The notes below the pieces were generated by a model. That model was not told the DNA's origin, searched no databases, and worked only from the letters and a program-made list of their open reading frames with translations. Shown one piece after another: positions 26,001 to 38,000 of a stretch of 64,000 bases of DNA; the stretch's first letter is position 1, and the number at the start of each line of letters is the position of its first letter. The stretch covers positions 3,876,041 to 3,940,040 of the forward strand of contig NC_054571.1 of NCBI RefSeq assembly GCF_017654505.1. The letters run 5' to 3'. The position numbers were made by a program, and so were the translations under genes. Source of the stretch: Polyodon spathula (taxonomy: Eukaryota; Chordata; Actinopteri; Acipenseriformes; Polyodontidae).

Positions 26001-29000
26001 GTCGATTTATGCTTTGATTAAACATGATGACATTTTGATTTATTTCCAACTCAAACATTTAACTTATTTGTGGTTTATTTTAAATAATACTAATTACCAA
26101 TGCTTAATTTGTAAAGAAAGAGGTGTCAGGGAGCAAGCAATGACAATAATACCGTTCTTAAGAAGCGCACATTCAAAATCATAGCAAGTTTATTTGAAAG
26201 AGTATTGTACGTACCAGTGTTAGATTTTATACTCATGTACTCTACATCATATATGCAAAGCAGTAGTATGTGCAAAAAAGTAAATTAACCCTTAGCAGTC
26301 CATTTATTCAGCACCTGTCAGGCGCATCAGGTCCAATTTATTTTCACGCACGCTGTTTATTTTACACATGCTGTTTAAAAGTAATTATATTCAAAGTAAA
26401 ACGGGTTTAAAAGGCACTGCATATCAACAGGACACTCAGTACTGCATCTCCAGCCCCATCCTTCCCCTTGTTTGATGTATTTATCACATACCTCTTCAGA
26501 GTCGTGCAAACCTATAAATCATCTCCTGATCACTCGTTTTATCACCAAACTGCTGAACAATCATTATTTTATTACTCTAATATCTCAAAAAGCTCTGCAA
26601 ATGTCTGTCATATTCTTTGAGCGCTGGATGTGACCCGTAGGGCAGAAGGGGCAGTGCCACCCGCTCTTTGGTGGTGGGGGACAGACGGACAACAACTATG
26701 TATTTTGCTCATCCACTTTTTTTGCTCTGTATATGCACTATTATTCTATGTTTTGTTATGGTTTGGTATTTAAACGGTTTAAAATGATATAAAGTGGAAA
26801 GGCATTTGGATGACTCCAGAAGGCCGACAAACACACGCACCCTACACACACATTGGTTTGACCCATGGTCCGCGCTGTAAAGTCTAGCTATATCTAACGT
26901 TATCAGCACTGTGAATGCAACAGAACCCGCAGTTTGTGGAGATTGCAATAAATAAATACTGTACATAAATTAATCTATTAACTGATTTATTAACTTATAC
27001 ATTTCTAATTAGGCTAGATAGTTAGCTTGGTTTATTTTTATTTTAAATGAAAAAAGGCGAGAGATCCAGACCGTTGTTATTGTTTTCCTATTTGTTTGAA
27101 TAGGGGTAGTGAAGGGTAAAGTTCCTGTGTGGGGGTTGGGGTACATGCTGGCATGAACGTGCTTAATTTCAACAACATCCCCAAATAACATGTTGTTCCT
27201 GTTATTAAGCAGTAGTGTAATCGGAAGCAGTGGTATTTAAAAATAACAGAAGACAGTTTTCACTTTAGTGAAGTAGGCTACAATATTTGTTTTCATTAAA
27301 AACTTGCTGTTTATTGAAATTAATGTTCCACTTTCATATTGAAGCTTGTTGTGTAATACACACTCAATCAAACCAAGTAGTGTAGGAATTTCCAACAACA
27401 GAGTCGCAGTCCTTCTTTCAGAGTGTCATCTTTATGGCACGTAAATGGTAACAGTGGACTGTCTCTGTTTAGCGCATGCAAGAACTTGTAGAATGGATAA
27501 AACTGTGTTGAGAATTGTAGGAAAATGCATTTGAGAGCAAAATATTTAATGACATTGTTAACTTTCATAGCTGAAGAGGTGCTGGGGCTATGCCTCGTCA
27601 AGCCCAAATAATGCGTCTTAATTTTGCAAAAAGTTGCGATGGTTCTATACCTGGAGAGAGTTGCGGTTGGTTTCCTGTGTTAATTCATGTTAATTTATTC
27701 ATTCCGCAGCGCTGTGATAATCGCAGTTTCACCGCAACTTTTTTAGATTTCACTCACTTGCGATTTTACGCAAAACATTCGCAAAGCAAGTAGAGCTGCG
27801 GGAAAGCTGTCTGTACATTGTAAAGGTTACAGGTTTCGATATATTGAACTTTAACCCTTTACGGCCCTATGTGGGGCCAGGTCCGACATTACAATTTTCC
27901 CTTCCCAGTCCGATGTCGGACAGGGTCGCATTATTGAGGAGTTTGGTGATAAAATGAGTGATCAGGAGAGTATTTATCAGTATACATGTCTATAAAGAGG
28001 TACGTGAAAAATACAGTGAACAAAGGGTGAGGCTTGGCTGGAGATACAGTACCAAGTGTCCTTTTAAGTGATTCAATGCCTTTTAAACCTGTTTTAATCT
28101 GAAAAAATATATATTTTAAACAGCGTATGTGAAAATAAATTGCAAGCGCTGAATAAATGGACTGCAAAGGGTTAATCCTGTTTTACAAAAAAAAAAAAGC
28201 CATTAGCTTACCATTATTTTTTCTTTTTTGAGTTGTCTCTTCACCTCCTGTATATAAAAAAAATACATCAAAGAACAACTGAAACTCCCCAAATAACTAA
28301 TAAGTAATAACATCTCTGAACACACAAGAACCTCCCCATCACAATAACCCAATGGAATCCTCAAATAACTGGTAAATACACAATAATAGATCTATCTTGC
28401 AGATTTGCATTCTGCTCTCATCAAGTGATCTCATCACACTTCACACTGTGTACAATAAGCACAACCTCCATCCAAATAAACAACTAGTCAATTCAATAAT
28501 AATACATTTCAGACAATAAAGAATTAAGCATTACATAGAACTTCAAAACTATCATCTTTGTTACAAAGACAGAAAAAATACAAACTCTGTTGGAGAAATT
28601 CCAGAAACATTCAAAATGATTTCAAACACCATAAGTAGTCATGTAAAAAACAATTAAAATGAAGCTACTTAATCTTATTATTTTAAACCTTGGTTAGCTT
28701 TCATTAAGCGCTGTCCACCTACCTCATTGTGATGGAAGGTTAAATGCACTGGCTCTGAAAGTTTGTGGTGATTTTTGCCTATAGTAACCGTAACCACTTG
28801 TGAGTTTAACTTGAGAGATGGTTGATTCTTGTAAAAACTCCCATCCAAGACAGACTCCATCCCAGTGTATGAGACAAACCCAACTGTTATCTGACCTGTG
28901 GACACAAGCAGGATCGGGTTTTCTGATGTTAAGGTTACACCCCCATTCATCTGAATGGAATGTTTAAAATGTATGCAGCAATGACACCCCCCCCCCCCCC

Positions 29001-32000
29001 CCCACCCCCCCCCCCCCACAATTAGTCTGTATACAGAAGTCAGAGTATCATGACTAGTGGTACCACTCACCATGGCGACTTGCTTTACTGTGTATATAAA
29101 TGACATACAGACAGACAGGTTCCTCTGTTAAAATTCTGACACCCTCAGTAACTTGTGCCAGCCAGTGTAAGTAAGCAAGTGTCATATATATGGACGTTAG
29201 ACAGACTTATTTTACACCACTTGCACAGTCCTATCTTTGGTGAGATACAAACCTTGACAAAGTAAATGCAGAACTAACAGAGAAATTAAATTGCTAGAGG
29301 TATATTATTATACATTACCTTTCTTTTTCTCTCCCATAACTTTTCCCAACTTAATGTCCAGTGTGTTTTTATTGGCTTGTAACTGTTCCTTTGATGCATT
29401 GTGTTTGACTGGTATAATCAGCAACTCCATATCTTGAAGGAAAAGGCAATTTGAAGTAAGGGAATGGTAAGTGGGTTTCCTACAAAGTAAGTTGTTTTGA
29501 ACACATTGTACATGAAAATAACATCAAGTTCATATCTGCTTGGTGGGTGTGGCTGGAGCATCCTTTCCATGCCATTGCCATAATCCAATATATATAGTTT
29601 CCAAAACGTGAATGCATTTGTATGGTTGGATACTGACCCAGCATTTTCCACACTGTACATACCACACCTCTGGAAAGTTTAATTGAATGTCGCCAAATAG
29701 CACAGAGATTCCACAGGCATGCATTTTTGATTAAATCCCCACTAAATAAGCTGCTATATTCTGGTCACAATATTAAGAACTAAAAATGTATGAATGAGAG
29801 GAGACCATTAGGCCCATCTAAACTCACAGTAGCTGGTGGATCCCAGAGCATTGTCAAGATAGGTCTTCAAGTGTTTCTGCCTCAACTACATGACTAGGCA
29901 ACCCATTCTATACCCTCCCCACTCTGTGTGAAGAACTGTCTCCGTTCCTCTGTCCTAGAGTCTAGCTCCACTTAATTTCCAACTGTGTCCTCTGTTCCTG
30001 GTTTATGTACTGTGCTTAATTGTTTCAGGTTAAGTACGTCATTCCCTTTCAAGATTTTAAAACTTCACTCCCCCTAACTCTTCTTTATTCTAGGCTAATA
30101 GATTCAGCTCTTCATAGCTCAGTCCTTTAGCCCTGGAATTAGTCTGGTTGCTCTTCTTTGGACTCCAGGACAACAATGTCCCTTTGATCCTGCAATGACC
30201 AGAATTGGACACAATATTCTAAGTGTGGTCTCACCGGTGCATTACACAACCTCATCATAACCTCCTTGGATTGATAAGCTACAGTCGTGTCTATATACTC
30301 AAGCATGCTGTTTGCCTTGTTGATTGCTTCCCTGCACTGTGTGGTTGCTGACAGAGATGAGTCTATTACAACACCAAGGTCTTTCTCTTGCTGTGCCTGT
30401 TCCAGTTCTATCGCTCCATGTTCTAGTTCTATTGATAATGGTTAAAGGACTCCTCCTTACCTAGATTGGCTGAGCGCACATTTTTCCTTAACAGAATGTC
30501 TGAAGGCTCAGTCAACTGCAGCACTGCCCTCTCTACGGTGTCCAGGTATGATTCAGCTGCAACAGACTTCTCTTCCATGTTCAGGTTATTCCACAAGGAA
30601 GTGTCGTTCAGAGCAGAGCTTAAAACACCAGCCACTTGCTGAAAGAAAAGGATAAATGGAAGTCCATTAATCACTCAAGGGGCCGTCCAAAGTTACCTTC
30701 TTTTTCTGAAAACATACAAACTGCACACTGGGAGGAGGGTGGCTTGTGGGCTGTGTACAGTATTTGATAATGACAACACTTTTATGAAGATTGGAATATA
30801 TCGACTCCTTCCTGCAATGCTCAGCTACAATATGTCACACTTGTCAGAGTTATGATATTCTTACATTTGATTGAGAAAAAGGATCCTGATACTGGCACAA
30901 AGTTTCTTCACACAACACACTGTCTGTGGAGCAACATCTCAGTCGTGAGCTCAAGTTAATTTTCACGGTGTATGTGTTTACATTTTTTCTCATCAATTTC
31001 CTTTTTGATTAAATGTGTTTCTTAAAACTACTATCAAATGTTTGACATTGAAAAGGCTGTGAGTTAGCACTGAAATGTAACAGTGTATATCAGCGTGATT
31101 AGTCACTTTTTTCAATGGCGGATTTCAAAAGGGTGCTTCTTTTTTTCGTTGTGCTTTGTTTCCCCATTATGTAAATACATGCACAATTCATTAAAATCTG
31201 TTTGAGATATCGTAGAAACAGCATTCAAAGGAATCTTTCATACAGTACCATACAAAAACATAAATACAGCACCAGACTGGAAGATTGTGCCTGTCAAGCA
31301 GTACATGCAAAACTGGACTAGAAAAACTATTTTCTGCAATTTCTTTTGAGTTTTTGTCTCTCTTGTACTAGATGAATACAACCACACTTGACAAACTTTA
31401 TAAATGGAATACACACAGAGATGTTATAGGGCTTGCCCGGTATGAAGGTAATAATATACAACTGACTTTAAAATGATGTGAGTGGCATCTCTCGGTGGAG
31501 AGAATCCTATGAAGAATATTTGAAGCCAAGTACAGTAGTCTCCGCCTTAGAGAACACCTTTCGGGAAGCAAGCAAATTGTTCTCTTAGCCGAAGTGTTCT
31601 TTAAGACGGAGTTGACCACCAGAATCAATAACTAAATACATATTTATTACTTGTCATGACGCACATGCATCAACTTATGAAATGAACAGATAAGTAAGAG
31701 AAAAGAAATAGGCAATTGTAATAAACAATATTACACTTGTAAATAGTATTAATAAACTATAATAATAAAGTAACAGACAAACTAATGTTAATAAGCTAAC
31801 TTAATTAACAAAGCACCTCTACACACATTAAAAAAATGCAGCAGCATCGCTAGATTAATTATGAATACCTGTACAGGAACAATATTCAAGATATGCACAA
31901 AATGTTGATGCAACTCACCAGAACAGAAAACATGAAATTGCTTGGTGACTTGTGTCTGATTCAGGTTTTTTTCAGGAGTTCGAACAATTTCCAACTTTTT

Positions 32001-34957
32001 GTAGCAAGAAAAACAGCGGTGTGTTTCGTTGTTTGCTTACATGACATTTTGTAGTGATAAGGTGCACTCGTGGAAATCAGAATACAAAATGAGGCAATGA
32101 TATGACGCTGGTTCTGGAAAGATTGAATAATCCAATCACATTGCCTCAAGACATTCTCACGAAGACAAGTCAGTTTTGAAAATATTGAATAAATAATTTG
32201 AATTTAAGTTTGATGATTATGAGTTGTCAGGTTACAGAACAGTACTGTATCAGTTGTGAATAAAACGCTATCGGTGTCTGTAACAGGACGAGGAGCCCTA
32301 TACATGCATTTGTTTATTTATTTTTAGAACAGGGTCTCCCCCTCCGCCCCTGTGCAGTTTATTATTTTGTATTTGTTTTGTTGTATTGTTGTTATTATTA
32401 TGATTTATTTATTGTATTTAAATATGACGGCATAGCTGTGTTTTGTTAATATTTTGTTTCTGGCAGAGGTGAGATTAGGCAGCTCGTCCTCTGCCAGTGT
32501 GTAATAAAAAAACCCATGCAGAAGGTGGCCATCTCCCGAATTGATTAATTTGTTTCTAAATTGGGAGACGGTCACCTGCATATAAACCTGCAGCATTCTC
32601 AGCTCATAGTGGGTGTACTGAGGAGAGTACTGGAGTGCGAGAGGAGGGAGAAACAAAACAAAAATAGGAACAGTGACAGCAATTTGTCTTTCTGTTTGTG
32701 TTTTCTATTTAAAACTTTGCTCTGTGAGCAGTGTCTTTTTCTTTAAATATTTATTTTATTTTCATTATTTAAAAATAAAATGGCGCAAGCACCATTGCAC
32801 CATACCTGCAGTGTCTGTTTTTGGTTCCTTTTGCCTGACGTCACCACCCGGCTACCCTGTCACAGTGCCAAAAAGGTGTTATTTTAAGCAAAATTCCTGT
32901 TCCTTTAGCTGGCGAATTTACAATGGGAAAAGTCTGTTTCACAACAAGGGTGTTCTCTTAGGTGAAGTGTTCTCTTAGGAGGTGTTCTTATAAGCAGAGG
33001 AATACTGTACCCCCTGCTTTCTGTGCACTGGCAGTGATCAACGGAGGTATGGAAACAAAGTGTTTGTTTGTGTTACACAGAAAAATAATAACTAGCCATG
33101 GAGGACATAACATAAAATGTACGAAAGAGAGGAGATTATTCGGCATATCTGGTTCCTAGTAGATGATTGATCTCAACAGGAAAGCCATTGGCTTGTCAGA
33201 GTGATGCATACAACATGGGAGTGAGGCAAGAGCATTGAGCCTGTAACGATCACTCTGCACAACTGAGAAGCAGTTGTACTGTCCTCCCTAAGGAGATACT
33301 ACTGGCCTAATATCTATAACTAAGTCAGCAAGAGTGATAGACAGCAAAAGACGTCGGAGGTGTCAATTTCATGAACAGACGATTTATTGTTGTAAACTAT
33401 AATGTAATAAATGAAATATAATAAAAACTTATTGCAGAGAACAGTTAGTGGAAGGTACAGGTGAGTAAGAAAGTAGTGAATTAAACAAACATCCAAACAA
33501 ACTAACTCTAAAGCGAAATAAATGGTGTCCGGTGGGCCTCCAATAAACCCACACACACACAAACACCACACCAACACAAAACCAACACACTGACAGGCAA
33601 GAGAGACAAAAGGTGAATGAATAAGTATATGGGGAAAACAATTACAAAGACAGTCTTGATGGCAATGGATGATAAATGAAATTTAGGCCTAACAAGTCCA
33701 GTGAAGCAATGCACATGAAATCCAAAGTAGAACAAAACCAAAACTACAGGAACCAAAGTATCAAAGTACTGACCTGCAGCTGATATCCTGATATAATGTT
33801 GGCTGAATTGAAGTTAGTGATGAAACAAAACCAGGCAGAGGAACTGGTTAGGTTACTCGATGTTCCTGTCTGTAAAAAAACAAAACAAAGAAAAGCACAT
33901 ATTACCATTTATCTAAATAGCAATGGAATGGAAACATTCCATCTCCCAGTATACAAGACCAGTAGATGATTAATTTACAATGATTAGCTCTGAAGGTAAG
34001 GCTAAGGAAATGGTACATGACATGGTACGTTTGCGACATGTTGTGCTACAGTTTACAGCACCAGTAACAATGTCAGCACCTTGGGTGAAAGAAATGAGCC
34101 TCCAAGCAGCTTTTAAATCTCTTAATCCCTACTTAATATACACCTCTCTGAATACAGCACCGCTACTTAATATACACCTCTCTGAATACAGCAGCCCTAC
34201 TTAATATACACCTCTCTGAATACAGCACCGCTACTTAATATACACCTCTCTGAATACAGCAGCCCTACTTAATATACACCTCTCTGAATACAGCAGCCCT
34301 ACTTAATATACACCTCTCTGAATACAGCAGTCCTACTTAATATACACCTCTCTGAATACAGCATCCCTACTTAATATACACCTCTCTGAATACAGCACCC
34401 CTACTTAATATACACCTCTCTGAATACAGCACCCCTACTTAATATACAACTCTCTGGAGCAGTGTAGATGTTTTTAACAAACTGATCACCTACATTAATG
34501 TTGCAGGTTTTCCCATCTTGGATTTTTGTTAAATCTGAAAATACAAAACAGCAAGAGAATAAGTTACCGTGTAACAGGAACTAACACAAAATATATTTAG
34601 TGGAAAGCAAGGCTACATTTTGATCTTCGACTGTTTGGAACACCTTACCAAATGAAGGTTCCAACCTCCGATAGTACTGATTTGCATAATTTACTAGTGA
34701 CCGTCACCGTAGCTACTAGTTTATATTTGATTGAAAATCGTATTTTACAAATGAAATAAAACATTCATGTGCAGTTTAAAAATACGTTCTATCATGTTTT
34801 ATGATTTAAATAAAATGTGAGGCTGGCAGGGATGGGGTTACATCTATCCCTGCCAGCAATCACAGGTGTGGCCATTCCCTAGTGGGGAAGTGGCACAGGT
34901 GTCCATAGGAAGGAGAAAACTCTTTGGAAACAGACCACCTCCTAGGGTAGGATCACT

Positions 34958-35028
<71 letters not shown>

Positions 35029-38000
35029 GCGGTTAAGCCCAGCCTAAAAGTCATTGTATTAACCTTTTATTTTGGCCCTTGTGCCTGTTTTTTTGTTCCT
35101 GTTTTTGTGTTTGTTTGTTTATTAAACGTGCACTCTAGTTCTTAAACTGCAGCTTCCTGTCTCTGAGTCTCTTTCCTGCCGGTAACAGCTTGGGCTGGGA
35201 CGCTACTATTTCACAGTAATAGATTTTGTAATGCGTCTTGTTTTTGCTAACTTCTTTACAAAAGAAAAAGAACAGCGTTTAATGCTTACCAATTCATACA
35301 AGTTCTAAATTGCAATTAGAAAAATCTCAGCTGTGGAACAGTTTCCCATTCCAAACACAGACCGGATGTTACTGTAACCCCCAGTTGGGATCTTCAGATA
35401 CAGCTCTTGCTAATTTTTTTTAATCCCAAAAAGTAGGGTTGCAACCTTTATAAAATAATGATTAATAAATATGTACACTTTATTGCTTGCAACTTTTTTT
35501 TTCTCCCAAACAAAACCTAGCTCAACAAAATACTTCAGATTATAGATTAACACGATTTCTCTGGTTTTTTTCTGTCTTTCTGAAACCCATGCTCTGTTCT
35601 GTGACCTTTCACCTTTTTTTAAAGGTACAGTGCTCAGTTTTTTAAATTAAAATGATTAGTGTTAGCGTATATATTTTATTTCATACTTATTCTACCATAA
35701 CACCTCTCTTACAACGACTTGTACACTAGGTATTCATTACATATTTTATTGAAGCAATACAACTGCTAAGAAACGGCAGCAGCACCATGCAGAGATGTAC
35801 GTATAACAATTTGGCATTTTAATACAACAACTTTTGTTTGTGATAGGCATTATACAAATCAAAAGATCAAAATTACATGTGAGTGACATGCAATGTGTGA
35901 TTTATAGTATTCATAAATTCTCAAACGGTTTCTGTTAACAGAGAAAAAAAAAAAAAAAAAAAAATCTGACAGTGCGTGAATGTCTCCTGACAAACCTTCA
36001 AGGTTTAGAACTACCTTAGGATTCCTGGCTAGTGAACGAACCTCACACCGTGTTTGATTGAGTGTCCATTCCAATCCAGTGTTAGGAAATAATCCAGGAT
36101 TACAGGAGCAGGTGTAGCTGCCGACAGTGTTGGTACATTGTGCATTCGGACCACAGAGCCAGGGGTTTTGGGCGCACTCATCAAAGTCTGCATGAAAACA
36201 CATTTGAAATTTCAGTTCGTATCTGCTTTGCATTTCCATTCCCATTACTCTCATTGTGCAGTCAGTTTTCTAGAGGTGAAAGCCTAGTGTACCTCTGTAT
36301 TACCTAGTATCCATATACTGCACAACAGTGGTTAAAAAATTGTGTAAAATATTAACATTTCGTGCAGTATTACTATTAGCTTCATCTTCACAGTGAGGTT
36401 TGTTTCTGTGGTAATTAAGAACATAAGAAAGTTTACAAACGAGAGGAGGCCATTCGGCCCATCTTGCTCGTTTTGGTTGTTAGTAGTTTATTGATCCCAG
36501 AATCTTATCAAGAAGCTTCTTGAAGGATCCCAGGGTGTCTGCTTCAACAACATTACTGGGGAGTTGATTCCAGACCCTCACAGTTCTCTGTGTAAAAAAG
36601 TGCCTCCTATTTTCTGTTCTGAATGCCCCTTTGTCTAATCTCCCTTGGGTCAACACTGTCAATACCTTTTAGAATTTTGAATGCTTGAATTAGGTCGCCA
36701 CGTAGTCTTCTTTGTTCAAGACTACGTGGCCACCTAATTCAAGCATTCCTAAATAAGAACTGGATGACATGTGGGGCATGTTGTCAGTATCTTCCTTTGT
36801 AAAAACTTGTGAAAAGTAATCATTTAATATATTTGCTATTTTTTTTTTTGGGGGTCTACGATTTTGCCATTTGTATCTCTTAAACATTTAATCTCCTCTT
36901 TGAATGTTCTCTTGCTGTTGTAATATTGGAAAAACATTTTGGAATTGGTTTTAGCTCCCTTAGCAATGTTCATTTCTATTTCTCTCTTGGCCTTTCTAAC
37001 TTCCTTTTTGACTTGCATTTGCAGTTCTGTGTACTTTCTTTTTGGTCCTTTTTTAATGCTCTGTAAAGTGCCTTTTTTCGCTGAATATTTTTTTTTAATT
37101 GATCTATTAAACCATTTTGGCAATTTAGTTTTACATTTAGATTTGTCTACTTTAGGGATGTAATTGTTTTGCGCCTCTAGTACTACATTTTTGAAGAACA
37201 ACCATCCTTCTTCTGTGGGTGTTTTCTCTATTTTACTCCAATCTACTTCTGTTAGTCTCTGTTTCATACCTTCATAGTTTGCTTTTCTAAAATTGTAAAC
37301 CTTAGGTTTAGTCATTACTTTTGGGGTTTTAAAAAACACTTCAAATGAGACCATGTTGTGGTCTGAGTTTGCCAGTGGTTCTTTGACCTCTGTTTTAGTT
37401 ATTCTGTCTTCGTTATTTGAAAAGACTAAATCAAGGCATGCCTCCCCTCTAGTCGGTGCCTTGACAAATTGTGTTAGGAAGCAGTCATTTGTCATTTCCA
37501 CCATTTCAATTTCATCCTTCGTGCTACCCATCGGGTTTTCCTATTTTATATGGGGGAAGTTGAAATCCCCCATTAGCATGGCTTCTCCTTTGCTACACGC
37601 ATTTCTAATGTCATTGTATAACTCCTGGTGGAGGGTTACCTCTCCCTTGTGCCAAGTAGTCCAAAGGGGAGCAGTTTCCAACCGGACGCCTCCAACTGCG
37701 AAGGCTGAGGAGTCAGCGGACCCTGGTCGGGCCGATGGACGTCCCTGCATATCAACATGCTGGAGCTGCAGGCAGTGTTCCTTGCCCTCCAGCACTTCCT
37801 ACCCATGGTGCGGAACAGACATGTGCTGATTCACACAGACAATACATCCGTGGTGGTGTATGTCAACCACCAGGGTGGCCTTCGGTCCCTGGGGTTGCAT
37901 CACCTAGCCTTTTTGCACGAAAGGCTTTTCAAATTGGAAAAAGACAACTGAAAAATTTTCATGCAGCTCTGGCTTCATCTCATTCTTTTTGCATGCTAGA

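Noticed and set aside
28895..29106. Extended GAIN exon including [12 protein letters not shown]
   Set aside because: It would break the phase with the previous exon and run into a G-rich tract. The acceptor at 28895 restores frame and family fit.
32405..32978. Open frames in the 32.4-33.0 kb region
   Set aside because: They fall inside the solo LTR and DNA transposon and have no conserved domain.
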